The notes beneath the pieces are model-generated. The model searched no databases, was not told where the DNA came from, and worked only from the letters and a program-made list of their open reading frames with translations. A DNA stretch of 64,000 nt from CAZPKH01 sp964587165 (GTDB taxonomy: Bacteria; Bacteroidota; Bacteroidia; Bacteroidales; Muribaculaceae): the NCBI GenBank assembly GCA_964587165.1, contig CAZPKH010000001.1:62001-126000 (forward strand), written 5' to 3'. The translations under genes and the position numbers were made by a program. Each line of letters starts with the position of its first letter. The first letter of the stretch is position 1. Below, piece by piece: positions 8,107 to 17,642 of the stretch.

Positions 8107-9326
8107 ACCTGCCTCTGCAGATAGCTCTCCGACTGCAGTTGCGGCGCACATCCGATGGCCGCAAGAGCTCTCCGGGCGTAGCCATCGCTACCGTCGGTGT
8201 GGCCATAGCAGTGGCAGTAATGCTCCTTTCGGTGGGCATAGCATCCGGTTTCAAACAGCAGATCTACGACAAGATCTCAGGATTTGATGCTTCCCTTACG
8301 GTATCCGCCCCCTCAAACGAGCCGATTACGATCTCCGAAGCCTTGCTCCGGACCGTAAGCGGCACACTTCCCGACGGCTTTGCGGCAGCTCCGTCTGTCG
8401 ACCTGCCCGCTATCGTCAAGACCGACAGCGCTTTTTGCGGGCTTGTGGTACGCAGCTTGCCCGACGAGAGTGCGAGCCGGTTTATAATCGACAATATCGT
8501 CGAGGGCGAACCACGGGCGGCGGCCGACGGCGAAATCATTATATCCCGCGCCACCGCCCTGCAGCTTGGCATCGGATTGGGCGACCGACCGTTTGTATGC
8601 TACTTTGTCGACGGAGGCATCAAGTCGCGGCGCGCCACCGTATCGGCTATCTACGACACTCATTTTGCCGACTTCGACACACAGTTGGCTTGGAGCTCGG
8701 CCACAACGCTCAGAAGAGTAGGGCGGCTCTCCGATGATCAGGCCACCAACTTGCTGATCTACAACATCGTCGAGCCCATGATCGACACATCGGCAGCTCG
8801 ACTTCAAAATGCACTGACCGCCATGGCCGCACAATCCGGCGGAAGGCACCTTGAGGTTTCTTCCGTGCACTCGCGGGGAGCGCTTTACTTCAGCTGGCTC
8901 GATCTGCTCGATACAAATGTCGTGGTGATACTCTCCCTGATGGCTATCGTGGCAGCTTTCACTCTCGTAGCAAGCACTTTTATTATTATACTTGAGCGAG
9001 TGCAGACCATAAGCATACTCAAGACTTTGGGTATGACAAACAACTCGATACGCTCCATATTCGTGTGGATGGGGTTGCGCATCGTGACTCTCGGACTCGC
9101 CGCCGGCAATGCCATCGGCCTGGGGGTGCTGGTATGTCAGGGACAGTTCCGCTTCATACCTCTCAATCCCGACACCTACTATCTTGACGCTGTCCCGGTG
9201 CAGATCGACTGGCTCTCAGTTGCCGCATTAAACATCGCAGCTATAATCCTCACCGCCTTCATCCTGCTCATACCGACCCATGTGATATGCAGAATGCAGG
9301 TGTCGCAGACATCAAAATTTGAATGA
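8103..9326 (+). CDS. ABC transporter permease, LolC/LolE-FtsX type
   Basis: 407 residues with the four-TM layout of the MacB/LolCE permease class: one TM near residues 25-50 (VAIATVGVAIAVAVMLLSV), a large extracytoplasmic domain (about 55-265), then three TM segments near 270-300, 318-345 and 370-395. LolCE relatives extract lipoproteins from the inner membrane. Only one permease is present and no ATPase is adjacent, so the partner must be encoded elsewhere. It overlaps the aminotransferase by 4 bp. Whether it is truly LolC/E or another FtsX-like permease is open. Confidence 0.8.
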   Translation: MNLPLQIALRLQLRRTSDGRKSSPGVAIATVGVAIAVAVMLLSVGIASGFKQQIYDKISGFDASLTVSAPSNEPITISEALLRTVSGTLPDGFAAAPSVDLPAIVKTDSAFCGLVVRSLPDESASRFIIDNIVEGEPRAAADGEIIISRATALQLGIGLGDRPFVCYFVDGGIKSRRATVSAIYDTHFADFDTQLAWSSATTLRRVGRLSDDQATNLLIYNIVEPMIDTSAARLQNALTAMAAQSGGRHLEVSSVHSRGALYFSWLDLLDTNVVVILSLMAIVAAFTLVASTFIIILERVQTISILKTLGMTNNSIRSIFVWMGLRIVTLGLAAGNAIGLGVLVCQGQFRFIPLNPDTYYLDAVPVQIDWLSVAALNIAAIILTAFILLIPTHVICRMQVSQTSKFE

Positions 9327-9400
9327 CCCCCAGATGAGGATGCAGAGAACATCCGACAGCACAAAAACGTTATTAAGAATGTAGATTGGCGAAAAATCAC

Positions 9401-9408
9401 TAAATTTG
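9401..9408 (+). promoter_or_regulatory. -7 box upstream of rsfS (TAAATTTG)
   Basis: Exact TAnnTTTG 26 nt before the rsfS ATG; no convincing -33 TTTG at the proper spacing. Confidence 0.55.
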
Positions 9409-9434
9409 CACAACAAAATCGTTTCGATAACTCA

Positions 9435-9794
9435 ATGACAGAAACAAATAATATCACCCGCCTTATAATCGAAGGTATACAAGAGCGAAAAGGGCACAAA
9501 ATATCCCTTATAGATCTCACCGATATCCCCACATCAGCCGCAAGGCAATTCATCATATGCGAAGGATCGTCGACCATGCAAGTGTCGTCCATCGCCGATT
9601 CGGTGCGCGAGTATGTGCAGGAACATTCCGGCGTCAAGCCGTACAACTACGACGGCTACCGCCAGTCGCAATGGATCGTGATCGACTACGGCGACATCCT
9701 CGTACACGTATTCCTGCCCGAAACACGCTCACTCTACGACCTTGAGGAGCTGTGGAGCGACGGGGCAGTGACGGAGATCCCCGATCTCGACTGA
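9435..9794 (+). CDS. rsfS: Ribosomal silencing factor RsfS
   Basis: 119 residues, the usual length of the RsfS/Iojap/DUF143 family. Landmarks: the FIICEGSS segment (residues 36-43, family F-V-I-xxG-x-S), the KPYNYDGYRQSQWIVIDYGDILVHVF stretch split as GYRQSQWIVIDYGD and ILVHVF, and the C-terminal YDLEELW. RsfS binds L14 and blocks 30S-50S joining in nutrient-poor conditions. It is 67 bp upstream of ftsH, the usual Bacteroidetes neighbour. Confidence 0.95.
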   Translation: MTETNNITRLIIEGIQERKGHKISLIDLTDIPTSAARQFIICEGSSTMQVSSIADSVREYVQEHSGVKPYNYDGYRQSQWIVIDYGDILVHVFLPETRSLYDLEELWSDGAVTEIPDLD

Positions 9795-9861
9795 CCGCCG
9801 CCGGATCAATCGCCCACCTGTCAATTTATCCTTAGTACATTCTATCACACTGTCACGACAG

Positions 9862-11922
9862 ATGAAATCGCCTATTAAAAAGACTCCTTTCAAATTCAAT
9901 GCCTACTGGATGTATGTCATCATAATCGTCATGCTCGTAGGTATATACTATTTCGACGATCAGATGCTGACCCACGAATACAGCGTGCGTCAGTTCGACT
10001 CGATCGTATCAAATGCCAACGTAAAGAAAATCATCGTCTATACCAACAAAAACGAGGTTGAGGCGGTGCTCACGGAAACCGGCGCCAAAGATGTGTTCAA
10101 AAGCCAGTATCATCCCGGCACCGGCACAGTGGCAAAAATCACGACAAAAATTCCTTCGGTCGACAAATTCGCCGAAAAAGCCGAACAATGGGAGCAAGCT
10201 ACCACGGATACCATCAATTCACAGGCAGTCACCATCCCGCCAAAATATAGCGGCGACGTCGAGTATACCGAAGCGAGCGACTACTCCGGCTTGCTGTGGA
10301 CATTCGGCCCGTTCATTCTGCTGATAGGTTTCTGGGTATTCATGATGCGGCGCATGAGCGGCCGTGGCGGAGGCGCAGGCGGCTCCGGAGGCATTTTCAA
10401 TGTCGGAAAGTCGCGTGCCACCGTATACGAGAAAGGCGAGGGCTCGCAAGTGCGGTTCAACGACGTCGCGGGTCTCTCCGAGGCCAAGACAGAAGTGTCC
10501 GAGCTCGTAGAGTTTCTCAAAAATCCCAAACGCTATACTGACTTAGGTGGCAAGATACCTAAAGGTGCACTGCTTGTCGGCCCTCCCGGAACGGGTAAGA
10601 CCCTTCTCGCTAAGGCAGTGGCAGGCGAAGCATCGGTACCGTTCTTCTCTCTGTCTGGCTCCGATTTCGTCGAGATGTTTGTGGGTGTCGGCCCTTCGCG
10701 AGTGCGCGATCTCTTCCGTCAGGCTAAGGATAAAGCACCGTGTATCATATTCATCGACGAGATAGATGCAGTGGGTCGTGCCCGTGGCAAAAATCCGAAC
10801 TTCGGCGCCAACGACGAGCGCGAAAACACCCTGAATCAGCTCCTTACGGAGATGGACGGTTTCGGCACGAACAGCGGAGTAATAGTACTCGCTGCCACCA
10901 ACCGCGCCGACATTCTTGACAAAGCCCTCCTGCGCGCCGGTCGCTTTGACCGACAGATATATGTCGATCTTCCCGATCTGCCCGACCGTATCGCCATCTT
11001 CAAGGTGCATCTGAAGAAAATCCGCACTGCCGACGATGTGGATGTCGACCTGCTCGCACGTCAGACTCCGGGATTCTCGGGAGCCGACATAGCCAACGTA
11101 TGCAACGAAGCTGCCCTTATTGCAGCGCGCCATAATAAGGATGTAGTATCTAAAGAGGACTTTCTTGCGGCTGTCGACCGCATAATAGGCGGCCTTGAGA
11201 AACGCTCCAAGATCATTACCGCCGAAGAGAAACAGGCTATTGCCGTCCACGAGGCCGGTCACGCCACCGTAAGCTGGCATCTTCAGTATGCCAACCCGCT
11301 TATCAAAGTGACAATAGTACCCCGCGGCAAAGCTCTCGGCGCAGCATGGTATCTGCCCGAGGAGCGGCAGATCACCCCGAAGCAGGCCATACTCGACGAG
11401 ATCTGCGCCACACTCGGAGGCCGCGCAGCCGAGGAACTCTTCCTCGGACGTATATCGACCGGAGCTGCCAACGACCTGGAGCGCGTCACACGCCAGGCTC
11501 GTGCGATGGTGCTTTACTTCGGTATGTCTGACAAGCTCCCCAATCTGTCGTACTATGACTCCACCGGACAAGACGGCGGATTCACCAAACCGTACTCCGA
11601 GGAGCGGGCACGCATCATCGACGACGAGATCTCGAAGATCATAGCCGAGCAGTACGAGCGCGCCAAGCAGATACTTCTCCAATATGCCGACGGCCACCAC
11701 AAGCTCGCTGATGTGCTGATAGCACGCGAAGTGATCATGGCCGACGACGTAGAGGCTATCTTCGGCAAACGGCAGTGGGCATCGCGCACCGACGAGATTT
11801 TGGCCGAGCAGCCGGCTGCAACTGCCATACCGGCAGAGGCTGAATCTTCCGTCCGGACACCCGGCAGCGACTCTGACGACGATGCAGGTACGCCGCCACC
11901 TTATACAGGCGACGCCAAATAG
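9862..11922 (+). CDS. ftsH: ATP-dependent zinc metalloprotease FtsH
   Basis: 686-residue inner-membrane AAA+ protease. Domain order: N-terminal TM near residues 14-32, periplasmic domain, second TM near 148-165, Gly-rich linker, AAA+ domain with Walker A GPPGTGKT (240-247), Walker B IIFIDEID, and second-region-of-homology arginines, then the M41 peptidase with zinc motif HEAGH (463-467). The C-terminal tail (about 650-686) is Ala/Ser/Asp-rich and poorly conserved. It degrades misassembled membrane proteins and regulators. Expression probably starts at the rsfS promoter. A 470-residue antisense reading frame in this gene is a coding-bias shadow. Confidence 0.97.
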   Translation: MKSPIKKTPFKFNAYWMYVIIIVMLVGIYYFDDQMLTHEYSVRQFDSIVSNANVKKIIVYTNKNEVEAVLTETGAKDVFKSQYHPGTGTVAKITTKIPSVDKFAEKAEQWEQATTDTINSQAVTIPPKYSGDVEYTEASDYSGLLWTFGPFILLIGFWVFMMRRMSGRGGGAGGSGGIFNVGKSRATVYEKGEGSQVRFNDVAGLSEAKTEVSELVEFLKNPKRYTDLGGKIPKGALLVGPPGTGKTLLAKAVAGEASVPFFSLSGSDFVEMFVGVGPSRVRDLFRQAKDKAPCIIFIDEIDAVGRARGKNPNFGANDERENTLNQLLTEMDGFGTNSGVIVLAATNRADILDKALLRAGRFDRQIYVDLPDLPDRIAIFKVHLKKIRTADDVDVDLLARQTPGFSGADIANVCNEAALIAARHNKDVVSKEDFLAAVDRIIGGLEKRSKIITAEEKQAIAVHEAGHATVSWHLQYANPLIKVTIVPRGKALGAAWYLPEERQITPKQAILDEICATLGGRAAEELFLGRISTGAANDLERVTRQARAMVLYFGMSDKLPNLSYYDSTGQDGGFTKPYSEERARIIDDEISKIIAEQYERAKQILLQYADGHHKLADVLIAREVIMADDVEAIFGKRQWASRTDEILAEQPAATAIPAEAESSVRTPGSDSDDDAGTPPPYTGDAK

Positions 11923-11985
11923 TGCGACCGCCCCAATCACAGATGCTTTTATCACGGAAATCTGCTCTTAATTCACAAAAATCAC

Positions 11986-11993
11986 TATCTTTG
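11986..11993 (+). promoter_or_regulatory. -7 box of thrS-infC promoter (TATCTTTG)
   Basis: Exact TAnnTTTG giving a leader of about 62 nt before the thrS ATG; TCTG at 11961-11964 may serve as a weak -33 box (21-nt spacing). The leader holds a small hairpin CTGCC / GGCAG (12013-12030), possibly relevant to control of thrS. Confidence 0.65.
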
Positions 11994-12059
11994 TACGACG
12001 ATTTATGCCGCGCTGCCGCCCGTATGGCAGTTGCGTAAACCTAAACCATATAACACCAA

Positions 12060-13997
12060 ATGATCAACATCACTTTCCCTGACGGCTCTGTAAAGCAATT
12101 TGAGAGCGGAGTTACCCCTCTGCAGATAGCCGAGAGCCTCAGCTCACAGCTGGCGCGCGACGTATTGGCCGCCAGCGTAAACGATCAGGAGTGGGACATT
12201 TCCCGCCCGATCGACACCGACGCTACTATAAAACTTTTCAAATGGGACGACCCTGAAGGCAAGCACGCTTTCTGGCACTCGTCGGCTCACCTGCTTGCCG
12301 AGGCACTTCAGGAGTTGTATCCCGGAGTGAAATTCGGCATCGGCCCGGCCATCGACAACGGATTCTACTACGACATTGATCCGGGTGAACACCAGATCAC
12401 TGCAGCCGATTTCCCGAAGATCGAGAAGAAGATGCTCGAACTCGCACAGCGCAAGGAGAATATCGTGCGCGCCGACATATCAAAAGCGGATGCTCTGAAG
12501 ATGTTCGGAGATCGCGGCGAGGAGTACAAGTGCGAACTTATCAGCGAGCTCGAGGACGGCCATATCACCACATATACACAAGGTTCGTTCACCGACCTCT
12601 GCCGTGGCCCGCACCTTGCCAATACCGGCGCTATTAAAGCCGTCAAAGTGATGAGCCTCGCCGGTGCTTACTGGCGCGGAGACGAGAAGCGCAACCAGCT
12701 TGTGCGTGTCTATGGCATCACTTTCCCAAAGAAGAAGATGCTCGACGAATATCTCGCCCTGCTCGAAGAAGCAAAAAAGCGCGACCACCGCAAGCTCGGC
12801 AAAGAGATGGAGCTGTTTGCTTTCTCTACCAACGTGGGTGCCGGACTCCCCCTGTGGCTCCCCAAAGGCACCGCTCTGCGCGACCGCCTGGAGCAGTTCC
12901 TGCGTAAAATCCAGAAACAGTACGGCTATCAGCAGGTCATCACTCCCCACATCGGCAACAAGCAGCTCTATGTAACCTCCGGCCACTACGCCAAGTATGG
13001 CAAAGACTCATTCCAGCCCATACATACACCCGAAGAAGGGGAGGAGTATCTGCTCAAACCGATGAACTGCCCCCACCACTGCGAGATATTCCGTGCCGTG
13101 CCGCGCAGCTATCGCGACCTGCCCCTCCGTCTTGCCGAGTTTGGCACCGTGTACCGCTACGAGCAGTCCGGTGAGCTTCATGGCCTGACCCGTGTGCGCG
13201 GTTTCACGCAGGACGACGCCCATATCTACTGCGCACCCGATCAGATCAAGGATGAATTCCTCAAAGTGATGGACATCATCTTCTATATCTTCCGCGCACT
13301 CAAATTCGAGAACTTCGAGGCTCAGATCTCTCTCCGCGATCCCAACAACAAGGAGAAGTATATCGGCTCTGACGAAAACTGGGAGCTTGCCGAAAATGCC
13401 ATCATCGAAGCATGCGAGGAGAAAGGCCTCAAAGCACGCAAAGAGCTCGGCGAAGCTGCCTTCTACGGCCCCAAACTCGACTTTATGGTCAAGGATGCTC
13501 TCGGACGCCGCTGGCAGCTCGGCACCATTCAGGTGGACTATAACCTGCCCGAGCGTTTCCAGCTCGAATACACCGGTGCCGATAATGCAAAGCACCGTCC
13601 GGTGATGATACACCGCGCACCTTTCGGCTCTATGGAGCGCTTCGTAGCCGTACTTCTGGAGCATACAGCCGGCAAATTCCCGCTCTGGCTCGCTCCCGAG
13701 CAGGCCGTGATACTCCCCATCAGCGAGAAGTTCAACGACTACGCATATCAGGTGCGCCGCGAGCTTGAGGCAGCAGATGTACGCGTAAAAGTAGACGACC
13801 GAAACGAGAAGATCGGCAAGAAAATACGCGACAACGAGCTCGCACGAGTGCCATATATGCTCATAGTAGGCGAAAAAGAAGCCGAAAATGGCGAAGTTTC
13901 CGTCAGAAAACAGGGCGAAGGCGACAAAGGGACAGTAAAAATCGCTACCTTTGCCGAAAATCTGACTCGCGAAGTCAATGAAATGATTAACCAGTAG
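12060..13997 (+). CDS. thrS: Threonyl-tRNA synthetase
   Basis: 645-residue class II synthetase. Order of domains: TGS (residues 1-60, ITFPDGSVKQFE), the editing/SAD domain with HSSAHLLAEAL and GPAIDNGFYYD and the later CRGPHL, the catalytic core with motif 2 around FRAVPRSYRDLPLRLAEFGTVYR split as YRDLPLRLAEFGTVYRYE, motif 3 HRAPFGSMERF, and a C-terminal anticodon-binding domain (about 540-645). The full editing site indicates proofreading of Ser-tRNA(Thr). infC follows after 8 bp, so they share an operon; rpmI and rplT, usually next in line, are missing here. Confidence 0.98.
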   Translation: MINITFPDGSVKQFESGVTPLQIAESLSSQLARDVLAASVNDQEWDISRPIDTDATIKLFKWDDPEGKHAFWHSSAHLLAEALQELYPGVKFGIGPAIDNGFYYDIDPGEHQITAADFPKIEKKMLELAQRKENIVRADISKADALKMFGDRGEEYKCELISELEDGHITTYTQGSFTDLCRGPHLANTGAIKAVKVMSLAGAYWRGDEKRNQLVRVYGITFPKKKMLDEYLALLEEAKKRDHRKLGKEMELFAFSTNVGAGLPLWLPKGTALRDRLEQFLRKIQKQYGYQQVITPHIGNKQLYVTSGHYAKYGKDSFQPIHTPEEGEEYLLKPMNCPHHCEIFRAVPRSYRDLPLRLAEFGTVYRYEQSGELHGLTRVRGFTQDDAHIYCAPDQIKDEFLKVMDIIFYIFRALKFENFEAQISLRDPNNKEKYIGSDENWELAENAIIEACEEKGLKARKELGEAAFYGPKLDFMVKDALGRRWQLGTIQVDYNLPERFQLEYTGADNAKHRPVMIHRAPFGSMERFVAVLLEHTAGKFPLWLAPEQAVILPISEKFNDYAYQVRRELEAADVRVKVDDRNEKIGKKIRDNELARVPYMLIVGEKEAENGEVSVRKQGEGDKGTVKIATFAENLTREVNEMINQ

Positions 13998-14005
13998 ACC
14001 ACTGA

Positions 14006-14602
14006 ATGCAGAAGAAACCATTCCACCCCTCCGGCCCTCGACGTCCGGCAGGCTCCGGCCCACGCGGTCCGCGCGGCCCTCGTGGCCCCGTCAAAGAAGA
14101 ACCGTATGCCATAAACGAGCGCATACGTGCTCATGAAGTGCGCCTCGTGGGCGACAATGTAGAGAACGGCATCTACACCATAGCTCAGGCACGACACATG
14201 GCTGAGGAGCAAGAGCTCGACCTTGTCGAGATCTCCCCCACAGCAGAGCCCCCGGTGTGCAAGATCCTTGACTACCAGAAGTTCCTCTATCAGCAGAAGA
14301 AACGCCAGAAGGAAGCCAAGGCTAAAGCCACCAAAGTTGTGATCAAGGAGATACGCTTCGGGCCTCAGACCGACGACCACGACTACAACTTCAAGCTCAA
14401 ACATGCTCAGGGATTCCTTCAGGAGGGATCGAAAGTGAAGGCCTACGTATTCTTCAAAGGGCGCTCGATACTCTTCAAAGAGCAGGGCGAAGTGCTTCTG
14501 CTACGCTTTGCACAAGATCTTGAGGAGCTCGGCAAAGTAGAGCAGATGCCGCAGCTCGAAGGCAAGCGCATGATCATGATGATCACCCCTAAAAAGAAGT
14601 AA
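14006..14602 (+). CDS. infC: Translation initiation factor IF-3
   Basis: 198 residues. The IF3-N domain starts at YAINERIRAHEVRLVG, then a lysine-rich linker helix (YQQKKRQKEAKAKATK) leads into IF3-C with EIRFGPQTDDHDYNFKLK split as IRFGPQTDDHDYNFK and the final PQLEGKRMIMMI. Before the family start there is a 30-residue Gly/Pro/Arg-rich extension containing RGPRGPRGP. IF-3 checks the start codon and keeps subunits apart. Unlike the E. coli gene it begins with ATG, 8 bp after thrS. It is followed directly by a strong terminator, so the operon ends here. Confidence 0.97.
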   Translation: MQKKPFHPSGPRRPAGSGPRGPRGPRGPVKEEPYAINERIRAHEVRLVGDNVENGIYTIAQARHMAEEQELDLVEISPTAEPPVCKILDYQKFLYQQKKRQKEAKAKATKVVIKEIRFGPQTDDHDYNFKLKHAQGFLQEGSKVKAYVFFKGRSILFKEQGEVLLLRFAQDLEELGKVEQMPQLEGKRMIMMITPKKK

Positions 14603-14620
14603 CTTCGCACACACAATATC

Positions 14621-14658
14621 AGCGAGGCGTCGCCGGTTGATCCGGTCGACGCCTCGCT
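14621..14658 (+). terminator. Terminator of thrS-infC
   Basis: 12-bp perfect stem AGCGAGGCGTCG / CGACGCCTCGCT, 18 nt after the infC stop. The T tract is short. It lies between convergent genes and could also stop the minus-strand MFS operon. Confidence 0.8.
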
Positions 14659-14682
14659 TAGTATCATACTCCTCCTGAAGCA

Positions 14683-15840
14683 TTAACCCGGTTGTCCTGC
14701 CGACCTACCGGATCGATGAAGAAACATCAGCATCGTGATGATCGATAGAGCAGCAAGTATTGAGCCATAAAGCGATGTGGCGGCAGGAACATCGGATACC
14801 GTTAATGCATAACCACCGATTGTAGCACCGATAGCGTTGCCAAGATTGAATGCAATCTGAACGGCAGCCCCTCCCATCAGCTCGCCGCCGGGCGAATACT
14901 TAAGCAGCAATAGCTGCATAGGCGACGACAAGGCAAACAGACACGCCGTGGCAATCATGACCGACATTGCGGTGAGAATCATACTCGAAGTTTCAAAATA
15001 TATCGAGAGCAGCACAACCGTCATGATCACGGAAACAGAGAGCGCTATCTTGCCCGGAGTATATCTGTCTGATAATATACCGGCCACATAATTACCTACG
15101 CTCATTGAGGCGCCGACCAAAATCATCAGAACCGGTATATACTTCTGCGCCAGTCCGACTTTACTCATTATCGGAGTGACGTAGGAATACATTGAGAAGC
15201 AGCCACCCTGACACAATATGGTAAATACAATCAGTATCCACGGAGCCGGCTTTTTCAAAAACTTAAACTCAGATCTTATATCCGAGTGAGGCAAACTCCC
15301 CACACCCTTGACCATGAATATCAACATAAGCATAGTGACGGTAGCCCACAACGCATTAAACATAAAGATCCAACGCCAGTTAAGAGAATTTGCTATGAAG
15401 CTGCCCAACGGGATGCCGAGCAAATTGGCAGTTGTCATACCCAGAGTCATCAGCGATACCGCGGTGGTCTGCTTTTCAGGCATCAGCCTGCTTGCCACAA
15501 TCGAACCTGTACCGAAAAATGCTCCATGCGACAACCCCGAGATGAATCGGCTCACCAATCCCATCTCAAAAGAGGCACTCACAGAAAACAGCACGTTGCC
15601 TATAGCTAAAACTGCCATCAGCAATATCAAAATCTTGCGAAGCTCCCAGTTCCTGAGAAATATCGCACACAGCGGTGCGCCGACGCACACACCGATAGCA
15701 TACGACGAAATAAGATGTCCGGCATCCGAGACCGTAGTATGAAACGTCGTTGCAAGATCCGGAAGAATGCTCATCATCACATACTCGGTCATCCCGAGTG
15801 CAAATGTGCCGAAAGCAAGAGTCAATATACCTTTTTTCAT
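14683..15840 (-). CDS. MFS transporter, DHA1/AraJ-like
   Basis: 385 residues with about 12 TM segments. The N-terminus (GTFALGMTEYVMMSILPDLA) and the GLSHGAFFG segment in TM5 are typical of the AraJ/YdhP/NepI branch of drug:H+ antiporter-1 transporters, which export drugs, sugars or nucleosides. It is the last gene of a minus-strand group: NimA-like flavoprotein, AspT/YidE-type antiporter, then this gene after 85 bp. No promoter was found in that gap. The substrate is unknown. Confidence 0.85.
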   Translation of the reverse strand: MKKGILTLAFGTFALGMTEYVMMSILPDLATTFHTTVSDAGHLISSYAIGVCVGAPLCAIFLRNWELRKILILLMAVLAIGNVLFSVSASFEMGLVSRFISGLSHGAFFGTGSIVASRLMPEKQTTAVSLMTLGMTTANLLGIPLGSFIANSLNWRWIFMFNALWATVTMLMLIFMVKGVGSLPHSDIRSEFKFLKKPAPWILIVFTILCQGGCFSMYSYVTPIMSKVGLAQKYIPVLMILVGASMSVGNYVAGILSDRYTPGKIALSVSVIMTVVLLSIYFETSSMILTAMSVMIATACLFALSSPMQLLLLKYSPGGELMGGAAVQIAFNLGNAIGATIGGYALTVSDVPAATSLYGSILAALSIITMLMFLHRSGRSAGQPG

Positions 15841-15925
15841 ATTGTATTTATATACACTTGATTAATAACGCGTTTCACAATAAATCTCTCCGCGATACGA
15901 AACAGATCGCCATTCACATGTATCG

Positions 15926-17629
15926 TTAAACTATAAGCGGTAATATCATTCCGGCAAATATCAGAAGAATACTGCCGACGGCATAGGTCACGGTATAGCT
16001 CATAGCGGGTAGGGTACTATCGAGATTATCCTGAATAGCTCCCAATGCCGCAACTGCATTTCGACTGCCGGCTACGCAACCTAAAGCTATAGCAGGGTGA
16101 AAGCCGAAGACTCTCGATGCGACAAGCGTAGCGAGGATCAATGGCAGCGACGTGCACAAAATACCTACTAAGAAGAACTCCAATCCGACGGCTTTCAATC
16201 CTGACAAGAATGTCGGGCCGGCCCCCAGCCCGACCACAGCTATAAAAAGATTAAGCCCGACATTGTTCATGAACCATACGACGGGGCGAGGTATACGGCC
16301 GAATGTGGGACGCTTGTTGCGCAACCATCCGAGCAGCAGACCCGAAAGTATGGCGCCCCCGCTGGTGCTCAGCGAAAGCGGTATACCATCGTAATAGAAA
16401 GTCAACGCTCCAATAAAACAACCCACGGCAATCCCAAGACCTATGAATACAACATCCGTCGACTCGGTTGGGCGATCGGAGAAACCTATCTCGCCTACGG
16501 CAACTGCTACATCCTGAGGTAATCCTACCAATGTCAGCACATCGCCTTTCTCAAGCCGGGTACGGGCTTTCATAGGTATACTCATATCGTCGCGCACGAT
16601 TTTACGCACCATCACGCCTCTCATATAATCTTTACCGCGCAGCTCGGATAGAGTCATCCCGACAGCTCCCGATTTTGAAACAGTCACCGGAAGATTTTCG
16701 GCCGTAAAGTTAAGCAGATCATGATCTGTCACCTCTGAGCCTATCCATCCGGCATCATCGATTATGGTCTCACGCCGACCGCTTATCACAATAATATCAC
16801 CTTTTCGCACTTTAAGCCCGGGCTGCGGATCTTCAATCTCGCCTCTCACCCGAAGCCGCTCAATGAAATGCCTTAGTCCCAGCTTTTCAATATGCCGCTC
16901 TATCTCGGCTACCGTGCGTGGATGATTGAAATAATCTGATTCGGCCCGATATGCGCGAAACGAGATCGGGCGATTTGCTACAAAAGTGCCCGGATCGGCA
17001 ACAATATCGCCGGTATCCATCTCGGCTTCGAGTTCAGCAGTCTGCTTCTTTACCTTTGATAATCCCCCCAGCAGCCTTGGGCCGAGGTTAGCTATCACCC
17101 ATGCCGAACCTATTGTACCGAAAACATAGCACACTGCGTAGCACGCCGGTATTATGGCAAGCAACTGCTCGGTCTGTTGGTGTGGCAAACCAAGCGCCTT
17201 GATAGTACTTGAACCCACACCGATCACCGCTGAGAAAGCCTGCGACCCGGAGAACAGTCCAACGGCCTGACCCTTGTCGTACCCCATGATTATGCTTACT
17301 ACAGCCACGGTGGCAATGCACAGTATCACTTCGATGCATGCAAAACCAATCTGTTTTAGGCCGTCGCCTTTTAGAGATCTAAAAAATTGGGGGCCGACGG
17401 AATATCCTATAGCAAAGAGGAACATCATGAACGACACCGATTTAAGAGTATTCGAAACCGGAATATCCATCTGTCCTATGATTACCCCGACTATCAGAGT
17501 TGCCGTCACGGGGCCCAAGGAGAATGATTTGAACTTTAGCCCTCCGAACCAAAAGCCCAGACCTATCGTCAGGAAAATAGGAATAACTGTATTTTCGCGA
17601 AAGACTTCGGTAATAAAATCGTAGAACAT
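15926..17629 (-). CDS. AspT/YidE-YbjL duplication-type transporter with two RCK_C domains
   Basis: 567 residues. About five TM segments (1-185), two TrkA-C/RCK_C regulatory domains (about 205-290 and 300-375), then about five more TM segments; the two membrane halves share the GLxxGxxxxG and VGLGAGP-like pattern of the aspartate:alanine exchanger family. RCK_C domains normally bind ligands and gate transport. In anaerobes this family exchanges dicarboxylic amino acids for decarboxylation products, but most YidE-type members have no known substrate. It starts 13 bp after the NimA-like gene, so both are one operon. Confidence 0.87.
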   Translation of the reverse strand: MFYDFITEVFRENTVIPIFLTIGLGFWFGGLKFKSFSLGPVTATLIVGVIIGQMDIPVSNTLKSVSFMMFLFAIGYSVGPQFFRSLKGDGLKQIGFACIEVILCIATVAVVSIIMGYDKGQAVGLFSGSQAFSAVIGVGSSTIKALGLPHQQTEQLLAIIPACYAVCYVFGTIGSAWVIANLGPRLLGGLSKVKKQTAELEAEMDTGDIVADPGTFVANRPISFRAYRAESDYFNHPRTVAEIERHIEKLGLRHFIERLRVRGEIEDPQPGLKVRKGDIIVISGRRETIIDDAGWIGSEVTDHDLLNFTAENLPVTVSKSGAVGMTLSELRGKDYMRGVMVRKIVRDDMSIPMKARTRLEKGDVLTLVGLPQDVAVAVGEIGFSDRPTESTDVVFIGLGIAVGCFIGALTFYYDGIPLSLSTSGGAILSGLLLGWLRNKRPTFGRIPRPVVWFMNNVGLNLFIAVVGLGAGPTFLSGLKAVGLEFFLVGILCTSLPLILATLVASRVFGFHPAIALGCVAGSRNAVAALGAIQDNLDSTLPAMSYTVTYAVGSILLIFAGMILPLIV

Positions 17630-17642
17630 TGTATAAACTAAT

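Noticed and set aside
10543..11955. 470-residue open frame antisense to ftsH
   Set aside because: It lies fully opposite a strongly conserved gene, has no recognisable domain and no promoter. High-GC codon bias produces such shadows.
13008..14063. 351-residue open frame antisense to thrS
   Set aside because: Shadow of thrS and the infC start; no family features.
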